Part shown: positions 1 to 8,683 of the stretch, one piece after another
Numbering within the stretch: the stretch's first letter is position 1
How the letters are laid out: every line of letters begins with the position of its first letter
Source of the DNA: Candidatus Dadabacteria bacterium
Lineage (GTDB): Bacteria; Desulfobacterota_D; UBA1144; Nemesobacterales; Nemesobacteraceae
Assembly (NCBI GenBank): GCA_022826905.1
Contig: JAJDUA010000068.1
Coordinates: 1-35,267 of the forward strand
Direction of reading: 5' to 3'
DNA: 35,267 bases
Translations under genes and position numbers: made by a program
The notes under the pieces: generated by a model
Told to the model about the DNA's origin: nothing
The model's database searches: none
The model's input: only the letters and a program-made list of their open reading frames with translations

Positions 1-2
1 AT

Positions 3-83
3 CCCACTGCACTTCAGCAAAGAGCTTTTGAACTGCTTGATGTAGACAGGGGAGAATTTGTTCCCAGTACAGGTACAGGTTGA
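3..83 (+). CDS. C-terminal end of an unidentified protein (partial)
   Basis: An open frame enters from the left edge and stops at TGA 81-83. The 26 visible residues include LQQRAFELLDVDRGEFVPS and end in STGTG. They read like the tail of a real soluble protein, but too little is present to assign a family. The other two plus-strand frames also stop within the first 50 bases, so the coding call rests only on plausible composition. Confidence 0.3.
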   Translation, partial: PTALQQRAFELLDVDRGEFVPSTGTG

Positions 84-171
84 ATTTACGAATACCCCTG
101 TCGTTATTGGCTAATGTGCGTTTTTAGGAAATGAAGTTAGGTCTAAAACAAGCGGGAATCGGAAAGAAGTT

Positions 172-675
172 TTAAGCAACTAACTCTTTGTAGGTGATGT
201 TCTCGGTATTCATAATCCGCTTGAGCGTGTCTATGAAAATATGAGGGTTGTCAAGATTGTTGTAACGCCATTCAAGTTTTTCTATGTACTTGTCCATGTG
301 TTTAGCTGACATCTTGTGAAACGCCCCGATTATAGAGCGTTTGAACAGGCTCTACACGCCTTCGATGCTGTTTGTGTGAACATCTCCGTCAACCCATTCT
401 TCTTCAGAGTGGTTGACGGTTTCATGACGTGTGTTATGATCGGCAATTCCGATGTAGGACTTAAGTTCGTCCGTGTAGATAGCTTCGGCTTCATCTTTTA
501 CTGTCCTTCTGATAAAGTCATGGATGGTTTTCTTCTTGATGTTCGGAATCTTCTCAATACGGACTTTGCCACCTCGCTGGATGGCTCCCGCAACCCAGGT
601 CTTATTCCCTTTGTAGGCACGGCGTTTCTCCTTTGTCTTGCCGCCAACAAGCGTCCCGTGAATTCAATTAAACTT
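172..675 (-). pseudogene. IS1595 family (ISXO2-like) transposase remnant, truncated and interrupted
   Basis: The minus strand encodes the C-terminal DDE half of an ISXO2-like transposase. Readable blocks are GTLVGGKTKEKRRAYKGNK, AIYTDELKSYIG, RHETVNHSEEEWVDGDVHTN and SIIGAFHKMSAKHMDKY, ending in KELVA with TAA at 172-174. A TAG at about 340 replaces the Trp expected in the EGVWSLFKR block. Near 655-666 the frame breaks: the VE-D-ET block expected before LVGGK is only partly readable in another frame. No N-terminal zinc-ribbon or helical part is found before the G8 run at 728-735. This is a dead, 5'-truncated element. Terminal inverted repeats could not be identified convincingly. A 131-aa open frame on the plus strand here is only its antisense shadow. 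Confidence 0.85.
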
Positions 676-735
676 GTTTTTCTGCTTTTCGCTAGATATT
701 TAAATTCCTAGCTTCATAAAAGGTACTGGGGGGGG

Positions 736-1929
736 TCAGAGCAGGATTTTTACCGCCTCTTCGATTCTGTTTAAGCCTTCTTCTATGTTCTCCATGGATG
801 TCGCGTAGGATATCCTGAGGTAGTTTTCCTTTCCGAAGGCTATGCCAGGAACAACGGCTACTTTCGCTTCTTCGAGCAGGAACTCGGTAAACGTAACAGA
901 TCCGTCGATTCTCTTGTCTCCGTATGCCTTCCCCACGAAACCGCTTATGCTCGGGAACACGTAGAAGGCTCCCTTGGGGTCAAAGCACGTAAATCCCGGG
1001 ATCTCGTTAAGCCTTTTTACTATGAAGTTCTTCCTTCTCTCAAACTCCCTTGCCCTTTTTCCTAGCAGTTCCTGCGGTCCTCTAAGGGCCTCAAGGGCGG
1101 CCATCTGCGAGATTGAAGAGGGGTTTGAAGTTGACTGGCCCTGCAGCTTCGCCATCGCGCTTATTACTCTTTTGTCTCCGGCGGCGTATCCTATGCGCCA
1201 TCCGGTCATTGAGTAGGACTTGGATACTCCGTTTACGAGTATGGTGGATTCCTTAGCCTTGTCGCTGAGAGAGCAGACTGATATGTGCTCGGTGTCCGCA
1301 TAGATTATCTTTTCGTATATTTCATCTGAAATTATGATCAGGTCAGCATCCAGTGCGACTTTTACTATCTCCTCAAGTTCCCCGCGCGGATAAGTGGTTC
1401 CCGTTGGGTTCGAAGGATAGTTAAGAATAAGGGCGCGCGTCCTTTCGTTTATCTGCGCCTGAAGCTGCTCCGGGGTGATTTTGAAAAGCCCTCGTTCGTC
1501 TGTGTCCATGATTACCGGAGTCGCGCCCGTAAGCGCCACCTGATCAGGATAGGAAACCCAGTAGGGGGCTGGAATTATGACCTCGTCTCCGGGTTCGAAA
1601 AGCGCCTGGGTGATGTTGTATATCGAGTGCTTTGCCCCGCAGGAAACCAGTATTTCGTCCCTTGAGTACTCAAGGCCGTGATCTTTTTTCAAAGACTCCG
1701 CTATGGCGTCTTTTAGCTCGTCGATTCCACCCACGGCGGTGTACTTCGTAAAACCGCTTTTAATCGCGGCTACGCCTTCTTTTTTCACGTTCTCCGGGGT
1801 GTCGAAATCGGGTTCTCCTGCCCCGAATCCTATAATGTCGACTCCCTGGGCGCGAAGCGACTTGGCTTTTGCCGTTATGGTCAGAGTCGCAGAAGGCTTC
1901 AGATTGGTGACTCTTTCTGAAAGTCTCAC
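736..1929 (-). CDS. aspC: aspartate aminotransferase (class I, PLP-dependent)
   Basis: Cytoplasmic PLP enzyme that transfers the amino group between aspartate and 2-oxoglutarate; related substrates cannot be excluded. Seen from N to C: the substrate-site GFGAGEPDFDTP, NYPSNPTG, ISDEIYEKI, and the Schiff-base lysine in NGVSKSYSMTGWRIGYAAG (about Lys237), then a late LRISYA block with the carboxylate-binding Arg. The frame is open further upstream to a TTG at 1971. I chose GTG 1929 because GGAGGA lies just before it, the family normally begins near LSERV, and this avoids a long overlap with coaD. That gives 397 residues, normal for the I-gamma subgroup. The SD lies inside the end of coaD and only 4 bases separate stop and start, so translation is probably coupled. 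It is the last gene of rsmD-coaD-aspC. Confidence 0.9.
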   Translation of the reverse strand: MRLSERVTNLKPSATLTITAKAKSLRAQGVDIIGFGAGEPDFDTPENVKKEGVAAIKSGFTKYTAVGGIDELKDAIAESLKKDHGLEYSRDEILVSCGAKHSIYNITQALFEPGDEVIIPAPYWVSYPDQVALTGATPVIMDTDERGLFKITPEQLQAQINERTRALILNYPSNPTGTTYPRGELEEIVKVALDADLIIISDEIYEKIIYADTEHISVCSLSDKAKESTILVNGVSKSYSMTGWRIGYAAGDKRVISAMAKLQGQSTSNPSSISQMAALEALRGPQELLGKRAREFERRKNFIVKRLNEIPGFTCFDPKGAFYVFPSISGFVGKAYGDKRIDGSVTFTEFLLEEAKVAVVPGIAFGKENYLRISYATSMENIEEGLNRIEEAVKILL

Positions 1930-1933
1930 TTTA

Positions 1934-2437
1934 TCATTTCCTCCGTTTTTCGGTCGGGCGAAGTTTTTCAATCAGTTTTCCCTCAACCACTGCCGGCACA
2001 AAATCCTTTGCGGAACCTCCTAGGGAAATGATCTCCTTTATGAGGGAGGAGCTTATGTGAGAGAACTGGCTTTCGGTCACCATAAACAGTGTTTCCACCT
2101 CTTTATTCATAAGCTTGTTCGCCGTGGCCATCTGAAGTTCGTATTCAAAGTCCGAATGGCACCTCATTCCGCGCAATATGGTGTTTGTTTCCTTTTCTCT
2201 TATGTAGTCGGCCAGCAGCCCCTCGAAGCTTTCAACCTCGACATTGGGGAAATCCTTGGTCACCTCTGTGATCAGAGACACTCTTTCTTCGGTTGAGAGC
2301 GTCGTTTTCTTTGAAGTATTATGTCCGACCGAGATTATTATTTTCTCGAATATCCCCGCGGCCCGGGTGATTATGTTAAGGTGTCCGTTTGTGAAAGGGT
2401 CAAAGGAACCCGGATAGATTACAGTTTTGCCGTTCAA
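1934..2437 (-). CDS. coaD: phosphopantetheine adenylyltransferase
   Basis: Catalyses the fourth step of CoA synthesis, ATP plus 4'-phosphopantetheine to dephospho-CoA and pyrophosphate. The 167-residue length is typical. The nucleotidyltransferase signature GSFDPFTNGH is at residues 10-19 and the ISSSLIKEI block (family consensus ISSTxIRE) near residue 130. The start is an unusual TTG at 2437, supported by a near-perfect AAGGAGG five bases upstream. Its TTGA overlaps the rsmD stop by four bases, and the same rsmD-coaD pairing is common in bacteria. The stop overlaps the SD of aspC. A second CoA gene, coaX, is elsewhere in the window. Confidence 0.95.
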   Translation of the reverse strand: MNGKTVIYPGSFDPFTNGHLNIITRAAGIFEKIIISVGHNTSKKTTLSTEERVSLITEVTKDFPNVEVESFEGLLADYIREKETNTILRGMRCHSDFEYELQMATANKLMNKEVETLFMVTESQFSHISSSLIKEIISLGGSAKDFVPAVVEGKLIEKLRPTEKRRK

Positions 2438-2982
2438 TCTAACCTCCTTAGAAAACTTACGGAGGTACCTCCGTATTTTCTGGTTCTCACATTAAATCCT
2501 TCAGAATTAATCATGTTCCCCGACGGATGTTCAATAACCACCACTCCTTTTTCCCCGACGACGCTTCGTATATCGCAGGCAAGCTCATGAGACCCCGTCT
2601 TTTCGTAAAACTCATACGGGGGGTCGACGAAAACAAGATCAAACCCGCGATTTTCCGCACTTAACATACTCAATGCTTTTCTGAAATCAAAATCAAGTAT
2701 TCTCGATCGTTCCGTGTATCCCAAGGAACGCAGATTCTGAGAGATTATTCCCGCTGTGGCGGGGTTTTTCTCAACAAAGACGCAAGATGCGGCTCCCAGG
2801 CTTAGAGCCTCGATTCCCAGATTTCCTGAGCCCGCAAACAGGTCAAGCACCTTTGTTCCCAGCACTTCGGAACCCAGTATGTCGAATATGGACTTTTTTA
2901 TTCTGGCCGAGGTGGGCCTAAGCGATCTCCCTCGCGGGGTTTTCAGCTTTTTCCCCTTGGATTGTCCTGTAAGTATGCGCAT
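2434..2982 (-). CDS. rsmD: 16S rRNA (guanine(966)-N2)-methyltransferase
   Basis: SAM-dependent methylation of G966 in 16S rRNA. The protein has 182 residues, normal for RsmD. It starts MRILTGQSKG and carries RPTSARIKKSIFDIL at about 22-36, the SAM-binding DLFAGSGNLGIEAL at 47-60, and the catalytic FVDPPY at 118-123. ATG 2982 is the usual family start, though no strong SD is visible. It is first in the operon with coaD and aspC. The 152 bases upstream (2983-3134) contain a short GC-rich palindrome at about 2991-3006 but no clear promoter. Confidence 0.93.
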   Translation of the reverse strand: MRILTGQSKGKKLKTPRGRSLRPTSARIKKSIFDILGSEVLGTKVLDLFAGSGNLGIEALSLGAASCVFVEKNPATAGIISQNLRSLGYTERSRILDFDFRKALSMLSAENRGFDLVFVDPPYEFYEKTGSHELACDIRSVVGEKGVVVIEHPSGNMINSEGFNVRTRKYGGTSVSFLRRLD

Positions 2983-3134
2983 GTCGATTATGCCGCTGCG
3001 GCGGCAAATCTGGATCTGCCCGGCAATTTGCGGTCAAAATTGCAATTTCCTGCCAACAGCCAGGATATCAGAAGGTTTCCATCCCTCGTTTTCATTTCCT
3101 GTGATATACATTTTACTTGTTTCCTCATTTAATT

Positions 3135-4664
3135 TTATGTTTTGTCGCCGATCAGTTCGGCAAGAAATTCCGTAAAAGGCACGATGTTCCTCCCGACGCT
3201 TGCGCTCTCCAGCGCCTCCATGTAGGGGCAGCGTTTCTCTACCGGCACCACAAGCCAGGGATAACCGCCCGCAGCCAGCATCACGTTCATGAGAAACCGC
3301 GCCATCCTTCCGTTGCCGTCCACAAAGGGATGTATGTAAACGAAAACAAAATGCCCGAGAACCACCCTTGCTTCAGGACTTTTTTCATTTCGCAGCAGAT
3401 CAAAAAAAGCCGGCATCAGTTCCCGCACAGATTCGTGAGGGGGCGGCACATGCATTGACCCGCGTATATAAACCGGAACCCTCCGGTATCCCGCAAGCTC
3501 TGCCGCGCCGATAATTCCGGCCGCCACGCTCGGCCCGAACAGTTCCCGATACCATTTTCCGAAATCGTCCGAAACGGCTTCGCCGGGATTTTTTCCCTCA
3601 AGAACGTCAATTATGGTGAGTCTCGCGGCCTGAAAAGCCTGCCAGTATCCGCGCGCGGCGAGAGCGTTTCGGTTCTCTTTATCGGCTCCGTCCGGATCCC
3701 ACTTGCCCTCGCGCACGCGGTTTATAAGCTCAACATCGACGCGGTATCCTTCGATCGACAATGAATTGTACGCATCCACCGCGTAAATATCGTCTATTTG
3801 CCGAAGGTAGGTCTCAGTGTCGACGGCAGGCCGCGAAGCCTTCGGAAAATGCTCGATGACATCCTCGCGGAATCCGGCCCACATCATGCGCACGCGATTC
3901 ACGTGAGGCGAGACCTCGCGCGTCCCGAAGGAAACCGTTTTCTCTTCGAAGGGGTCAGATTCATGCACCGCGTGCCCGGCGCTTCTCATTGTATCGATAA
4001 TCGCGTCTGCGACCCCGTCGCGCCCGATATTCCGAAAAGCGCCGGCGAGACGGCCCGCGACTGTGCTTCGGCCGTCCACAAGCAGTCCGGGCAGAATGTC
4101 GGAGGCGTCGTTCATCATGGAGAGGGCCAGACGCAGCTCAAGCGGCCGCACGGCGAAAAGCGACGGCGCGCAGGCGATTAAAGCGGCGGGAAGAGTCATG
4201 ATCCTGAGACCCTTGAACTCTTCCCCGCTTATCTCGGTTATCTCGTCCTCCGCGGGCAGCTTCAGACGAAGGTCAAGGACCGAAGTGTCGTGAAGAAACC
4301 CCGTCGGCTTGTTGGAGCCCCTCGGGGAGCGCAGCACGAGCTGGCGGGGCACTGTCCAGTTTCCAGTATGCAGACTGAGGGACTGCTCGGGAGACAGGCA
4401 CCAGGAGCGCTTGAACCTTGTGTTCAGATAGTCGGCGCAGAACCCCCAGAAAGAGATATGCCAGGATGTGCTTTCTCCCGGCGCTTCGTCGGGCCGGGCC
4501 GAGATATACCAGCCTTTCATCACCTTCCGGATGAAACCGTGTTTAAGCAGCCGTTCCCGGTGGGTTCTGCTCATGTCGCCCGCGCGCAGGGCGATTTTTC
4601 CGCTGTCCTGGATTCCCTTCAGGACGGAAAGAGACTGAGCCAGTTTTTCAGAAGCGGTTGCCAT
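3135..4664 (-). CDS. Fic-domain AMP-transferase-type protein with N-terminal winged-helix-like region
   Basis: Fic enzymes transfer AMP, or sometimes another phosphate group, to target-protein hydroxyls. The C-terminal core has the full motif HPFVDGNGRMAR with catalytic His445 and Arg456. Just upstream, SLSIEG (301-306) matches the inhibitory helix signature (S/T)xxxE(G/N), here N-terminal to the core, as in class II Fic proteins that restrain themselves. The first 60 residues (LLKHGFIRKVMKGWYI at about 39-54) resemble the winged-helix start of AbiEi-type type IV antitoxins, so the 509-aa chain may regulate itself and its own gene; that is inference. It sits between two IS1595 remnants, is more GC-rich than its neighbours, and has no SD before ATG 4664. 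It looks acquired. The direct repeats at 4701-4751 may be its operator. Confidence 0.85.
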   Translation of the reverse strand: MATASEKLAQSLSVLKGIQDSGKIALRAGDMSRTHRERLLKHGFIRKVMKGWYISARPDEAPGESTSWHISFWGFCADYLNTRFKRSWCLSPEQSLSLHTGNWTVPRQLVLRSPRGSNKPTGFLHDTSVLDLRLKLPAEDEITEISGEEFKGLRIMTLPAALIACAPSLFAVRPLELRLALSMMNDASDILPGLLVDGRSTVAGRLAGAFRNIGRDGVADAIIDTMRSAGHAVHESDPFEEKTVSFGTREVSPHVNRVRMMWAGFREDVIEHFPKASRPAVDTETYLRQIDDIYAVDAYNSLSIEGYRVDVELINRVREGKWDPDGADKENRNALAARGYWQAFQAARLTIIDVLEGKNPGEAVSDDFGKWYRELFGPSVAAGIIGAAELAGYRRVPVYIRGSMHVPPPHESVRELMPAFFDLLRNEKSPEARVVLGHFVFVYIHPFVDGNGRMARFLMNVMLAAGGYPWLVVPVEKRCPYMEALESASVGRNIVPFTEFLAELIGDKT

Positions 4665-4700
4665 GGGTTTGATTTTGATTTGGCCTTTGGATATTCAGAC

Positions 4701-4751
4701 TGTCAAGCTTAATATATTTAGGCTATTATGTCAAGGTGTTTTTAGGTTATT
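4701..4751 (-). promoter_or_regulatory. pair of direct repeats upstream of the Fic gene, candidate operator
   Basis: Two similar blocks, 4701-4727 and 4729-4751, each have TGTCAAG followed after 5-7 bases by TTTAGG(C/T)TATT on the plus strand. Read on the Fic strand, each block ends in a perfect TTGACA. No good -10 lies 16-18 bases from either one. They stand 37-87 bases before the Fic start codon. Tandem direct repeats at this place suit a site for an autoregulatory winged-helix protein, but binding is inference. Confidence 0.45.
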
Positions 4752-4789
4752 GTGTTTGTTTCATTTGGATCTCTCGCTTCTTGAGATCA

Positions 4790-5011
4790 TCAAACCTGTT
4801 TCAAGTATTACTCTTCAAAACATGGTTCGAGGAACAGTCAAGGAAGGTATATACAGACCAGAATGCAGGGTACAGGGGACTTGTCAAGAAAAACTATAAG
4901 CATGAATCGGTGAATCATTCCGCAGGCGAGTACATAAAAGACCAAGCACACACTAAGAGGGTTGTTCTGGTCTATGATGAAGCGTGGCTAGCATTCTATG
5001 CTATTCCCTGA
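4790..5011 (+). pseudogene. IS1595 family (ISXO2-like) transposase fragment with two frameshifts and a stop
   Basis: Three frames in succession spell one ISXO2-like segment. SITLQNMVRGTVKEG runs to about 4846. KVYTDQNAGYRGLVKK and NYKHESVNHSAGEYIKD, then QAHT, are in the next frame to about 4955. GLFWSMMKRG is in the third, followed by TAG at 4989-4991 where a Tyr is expected, then HSMLF. The protein differs clearly from the remnant at 172-675, so these are two separate insertions. It is a fossil that borders the Fic gene on its upstream side and the gyrA promoter region on the other. The rest of the gene-free stretch 4665-5133 holds only the repeats noted upstream of Fic and a weak gyrA promoter candidate. 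Confidence 0.8.
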
Positions 5012-5041
5012 ATGATCTGTTGACAAAGTCTGCGTCGGCTC

Positions 5042-5070
5042 TGGAAGCCGCGGATTTATTCATGTAAAAT
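5042..5070 (+). promoter_or_regulatory. weak candidate promoter for gyrA
   Basis: A TAAAAT -10 box (5065-5070) lies 17 bases after a poor -35, TGGAAG (5042-5047), leaving a leader of about 60 bases. An isolated TTGACA at 5020-5025 has no -10 at proper spacing. Confidence 0.3.
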
Positions 5071-5133
5071 ACTTATCTAACCGGTTTATCTCACAACAAC
5101 TCTTTTTCTTTTCTCCGGAGGGCTTTTTCAGCA

Positions 5134-7566
5134 ATGGACACTTCATCAAGAGTGCAGACTGTAAACATTGAAGATGAGATGAAGGAGTCCTATCTCAGCT
5201 ACTCAATGAGCGTGATAGTTGGAAGGGCTCTTCCCGACGTACGCGACGGACTCAAGCCCGTTCACAGGAGAATTCTCTACGGGATGAACGAGGTTGGAAA
5301 CGTTTGGAATCGACCCTACAAGAAATCCGCCAGAGTGGTTGGGGATGTCATGGGTAAATACCATCCTCACGGAGACTCGGCTATCTACGACTCCCTTGTC
5401 CGCATGGCTCAGGATTTTTCCATGAGAATTCCGCTTGTCGACGGACAGGGCAACTTCGGTTCCGTTGACGGCGACAGTCCGGCGGCCATGCGCTACACGG
5501 AAGTAAGGCTCTCAAGAATCTCTTCAGAGATGCTTGAGGATCTGGATAAAGAAACAGTCGAGTTTTACCCGAACTACGACGGAGGAGAACTCGAGCCGAG
5601 CGTACTGCCGACCAAGGTGCCCAACCTGCTTCTAAACGGTTCTTCGGGAATCGCGGTGGGTATGTCAACCAATATCCCTCCTCACAACCTCGGGGAGCTT
5701 CTTGACGCCGTGGTGGCCCAGATACGCGACCCCAACATCACCGTGGACAGGCTTATTGAGATCATGCCGGGACCGGATTTTCCCACGGGAGGTTTCGTAA
5801 GCGGTAGGGATGATATTCGCACCGCCTATGCCACCGGCCGCGGAATAGTAAGAATGAGGGCCAGGGTTCGCATAGAGAAGCAGAAAAAAGGGGACAGGGA
5901 TGTGATAATCGTTACAGAGCTTCCCTACCAGGTTAACAAGGCGCGGCTGGCCCAGAAAATTGCAGAGCTCGTGAGGGAGGAGAAGATAAAGGGCATCTCC
6001 GATATAAGGGATGAATCTGACAGAGAGGGAATAAGGCTTGTTATTGACGTGAAAAGCGGAGAACACGCCCAGGTGGTTTTAAACCAGCTCTACAAGCATA
6101 CGCAGATGTATACCTCTTTCGGCATCATAATGCTCGCGCTTGTGAGAAACCAGCCGAAAGTCCTTAGCCTGAAGGAACTGCTTGCCCACTTCATAGAACA
6201 CAGAAAGGAAGTAATTACCCGAAGAACGCAGTATGAGCTTCGAAAGGCCGAGGAGCGGCTCCACATTCTTGAGGGGTTCAAGATCGCTCTTGATAACCTC
6301 GATGAAATCGTGGAACTCATAAAAGGCTCCGAGAGTCCGGCAGCCGCGAGGGCGGGCCTTGTTCAAATGTTTTCGCTTTCCGAGCGCCAGGCCCAGGCCA
6401 TTCTGGAGATGCGCCTTCAGAGACTTACGGCGCTTGAGAGGGACAAGATACTTGAGGAAAGACGAGAGCTTATAGCAACTGTTGCGAAACTGAGAGAGAT
6501 ACTCGGGAGCGAAAAGCTAATACTTGATCTTGCGGTCGAGGAACTCACCGAACTCAGGGAGAAATTCGGGGACGCTAGGAAAACCGAGATCGTCGAGGAT
6601 GTAGGGGAAATATCCATCGAGGATCTTATAACCGACGAGGAGATGGTGGTTACCGCCACCTACGGGGGCTACATAAAGAGCATCCCGCTTAGCGTTTACA
6701 GGAACCAGAGAAGAGGGGGCAGGGGAAGAACCGGAATGAGCACAAGGGATACCGATTTCGTTAACGACCTGTTCACGGCGTCAAGACACAACAGCATTCT
6801 GTTTTTCTCAAGCCTGGGAAGATGCTACTGGCTTAAGGTTTATCAGGTGCCGGAGTCTTCCCCGGCGGCGCGCGGAAGAGCCATGGTGAACCTGCTCAAC
6901 CTTGACAAGGGGGAGAAGGTGGCGGCCGTGCTGCCCGTAAAGGACTTCTCGGACGATGTCTCCATAGTCATGGCTACTCGAAACGGAATCGTCAAGAAAA
7001 CGAAGCTTAGGGCGTATTCAAATCCCCGCGTGGGAGGAATAATCGCCCTTAACATACGTGATGGCGACGAGCTTGTGGGGGCGGCGCTTGCTTCTGAGGA
7101 GGACGAGGTGCTTCTCACTTCAAAAAACGGCAAGGCGATCAGGTTCAAGGGCACTGACGTAAGAAACATGGGCAGGGTCTCGACTGGAGTCAAGGGCATA
7201 AATCTCAGGGAAGGCGACGAGGTGGTGAGCCTTGAGGTAATAAAGAACCAGAATGCGCAGATACTTACCATAACGGAAATGGGCTACGGCAAGCGCACCA
7301 GCATTTCTGAGTACAGGCTTGCGAAAAGGGGAGGAATGGGAGTAAAGACCGTCAATATAACCGAGAAAAACGGAGATGTAGTCGGAGCGTTTCAGGTGGA
7401 TGACGACACGGAAATCATGATTATAAGCGACCAGGCGGGGAAGCTGATAAGAACGAGCGTTTCCCAGATACGCAACACGGGGCGCAGCACCCAGGGTGTA
7501 AAAGTCATAAACCTTGAGGGCGAGGAACTCGTGGCCGCGGTCGCGAAAGTCGCAGAAGGGGACTAG
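5134..7566 (+). CDS. gyrA: DNA gyrase subunit A
   Basis: Breakage-reunion subunit of gyrase, which with GyrB introduces negative supercoils using ATP. The catalytic tyrosine is Tyr121 in [11 protein letters not shown]. The quinolone-determining region reads [17 protein letters not shown], with Ser82 and Asp86 in the wild-type, drug-sensitive form. The GyrA box QRRGGRG in the C-terminal beta-pinwheel separates it from ParC. The 810 residues lack the long acidic tail of the E. coli protein. GGAGGG precedes ATG 5134 at rather wide spacing. Three genes follow with gaps of 0, 1 and 15 bases, probably one transcript. Confidence 0.97.
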   Translation: MDTSSRVQTVNIEDEMKESYLSYSMSVIVGRALPDVRDGLKPVHRRILYGMNEVGNVWNRPYKKSARVVGDVMGKYHPHGDSAIYDSLVRMAQDFSMRIPLVDGQGNFGSVDGDSPAAMRYTEVRLSRISSEMLEDLDKETVEFYPNYDGGELEPSVLPTKVPNLLLNGSSGIAVGMSTNIPPHNLGELLDAVVAQIRDPNITVDRLIEIMPGPDFPTGGFVSGRDDIRTAYATGRGIVRMRARVRIEKQKKGDRDVIIVTELPYQVNKARLAQKIAELVREEKIKGISDIRDESDREGIRLVIDVKSGEHAQVVLNQLYKHTQMYTSFGIIMLALVRNQPKVLSLKELLAHFIEHRKEVITRRTQYELRKAEERLHILEGFKIALDNLDEIVELIKGSESPAAARAGLVQMFSLSERQAQAILEMRLQRLTALERDKILEERRELIATVAKLREILGSEKLILDLAVEELTELREKFGDARKTEIVEDVGEISIEDLITDEEMVVTATYGGYIKSIPLSVYRNQRRGGRGRTGMSTRDTDFVNDLFTASRHNSILFFSSLGRCYWLKVYQVPESSPAARGRAMVNLLNLDKGEKVAAVLPVKDFSDDVSIVMATRNGIVKKTKLRAYSNPRVGGIIALNIRDGDELVGAALASEEDEVLLTSKNGKAIRFKGTDVRNMGRVSTGVKGINLREGDEVVSLEVIKNQNAQILTITEMGYGKRTSISEYRLAKRGGMGVKTVNITEKNGDVVGAFQVDDDTEIMIISDQAGKLIRTSVSQIRNTGRSTQGVKVINLEGEELVAAVAKVAEGD

Positions 7567-8061
7567 ATGATAAAGGAAGTAGAAAACGTGCTCTCCGGTT
7601 TTCCCGGCTATAACTGCTTTGCGTGCGGTCCGCACAACGAGCATGGCCTTCGCCTTAAGTTCTTTCATGACCAGGAAACCGACGAGGTTTTCACTACCGT
7701 CTCTGCCGAAGAGCACTTCTGCGGCTGGCCGGGGATAGTGCATGGGGGAGTTCAGTGCACCCTTGTCGACGAGGTTTCTTTCTGGGCCATGTTCAATGAA
7801 ACCCGCAAGATCGCTTTTACGGCGAAAATAGACATTGCTTACATGAAGAAGGTCCCAAGCGGCACAACGCTTGACGTGAGGGCCAAGGTAAAGGAGATCA
7901 GGGGAAGACGGGTCGAGGTCGATTCAGTCATAAGGGATGAGGACGGAACCAAGCTTGCGAGCGCCGCAGTAACCTACGTGTTTCCCCGAAAGGAAACTCT
8001 GCTCGAGATACTGGGACCTGAGCTCCTGAGCGAGGAATTTTTACAATACGTGAGGGATTAA
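7567..8061 (+). CDS. hotdog-fold thioesterase (PaaI/4HBT type)
   Basis: Probable acyl-CoA thioesterase of 164 residues, substrate unknown. CFACGPHNEHGLRLKF at 17-32 matches the C-x-x-C-G-x-x-N-x-x-G-L opening of the PaaI-like group. GWPGIVHGGVQCTLVDE is the hotdog helix with the HGG turn that forms the active site. A basic beta-strand block, IAYMKKVPSGTTLDV, follows. Translation begins directly after the gyrA stop with AAGGGG overlapping the gyrA end, so it is translationally linked to gyrA. Nothing in the sequence points to a supercoiling role; it is probably only co-transcribed. Confidence 0.85.
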   Translation: MIKEVENVLSGFPGYNCFACGPHNEHGLRLKFFHDQETDEVFTTVSAEEHFCGWPGIVHGGVQCTLVDEVSFWAMFNETRKIAFTAKIDIAYMKKVPSGTTLDVRAKVKEIRGRRVEVDSVIRDEDGTKLASAAVTYVFPRKETLLEILGPELLSEEFLQYVRD

Positions 8062-8062
8062 A

Positions 8063-8668
8063 ATGATAAAACTGTACGAACATCCGCTTTCTGGAAACGC
8101 TTACAAGGCGAAGCTTCTCCTGCACCAGATCTCAGTCGAATACGAGGGAGTAACCGTGGATATATTCGCGGGGGAGCATAAAAAGGAGGAGTTCTCCGCG
8201 CTTAACCCCAACTGCAAGATTCCGGTTCTTGCGGACGGGGACTTCGTCATGTGGGAATCAAACGCGATACTTTTCTATCTGGCAAAAAAGTTCTCCCCGA
8301 ACCCTTATCTCTCCGATGATCCGGAGACTTACGGTCTGATTGCCCAGTGGACTTTTTTCGGAAAGACAACTATAGATCCAAACCTGGCACTCGCGAGGTA
8401 CTTCGCGAAGTTTCTGCCCCCAGACCAGGTGCCGCCCGGGACGATGGAAAAGCTTCACGTGCAAGGAAACGCAGCGCTTGCGATCCTTGACGATCATCTC
8501 TCCCGAACCGAGTTTCTCTGCGGGGGTTACTCTATAGCTGACATTGCGTGTTATCCCTACACGATGCTTTGCGAGGAAGGGGGTTTTGACTTGGGGACGT
8601 ATCCGTCGGTCAGGAGATGGTGCGAAAGCGTCGAGGAAACTCCCAACTTCATTGCTTTTGCCGGTTAG
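8063..8668 (+). CDS. glutathione S-transferase family protein
   Basis: Cytosolic GST of 201 residues. The N-terminal thioredoxin fold holds KIPVL (cis-Pro54) and ESNAI at 65-69, the gamma-glutamyl binding turn. The all-alpha C-terminal half contains the N-capping box SIADIACYPY at about 157-166. The N-terminal catalytic region, LYEHPLSGNAYKAKLLL, has Ser10 as the likely thiol-activating residue. It starts one base after the thioesterase stop, and no independent SD is needed. The substrate cannot be told; detoxification or a glutathione-linked reaction is the family role. Confidence 0.88.
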   Translation: MIKLYEHPLSGNAYKAKLLLHQISVEYEGVTVDIFAGEHKKEEFSALNPNCKIPVLADGDFVMWESNAILFYLAKKFSPNPYLSDDPETYGLIAQWTFFGKTTIDPNLALARYFAKFLPPDQVPPGTMEKLHVQGNAALAILDDHLSRTEFLCGGYSIADIACYPYTMLCEEGGFDLGTYPSVRRWCESVEETPNFIAFAG

Positions 8669-8683
8669 TGCCGGGCGTACTTT

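Noticed and set aside
316-711. 131-aa open frame on the plus strand
   Set aside because: Antisense to the IS1595 remnant, whose conserved residues are on the minus strand.
5020-5025. TTGACA as the gyrA -35 box
   Set aside because: No -10-like hexamer at 16-18 bases.
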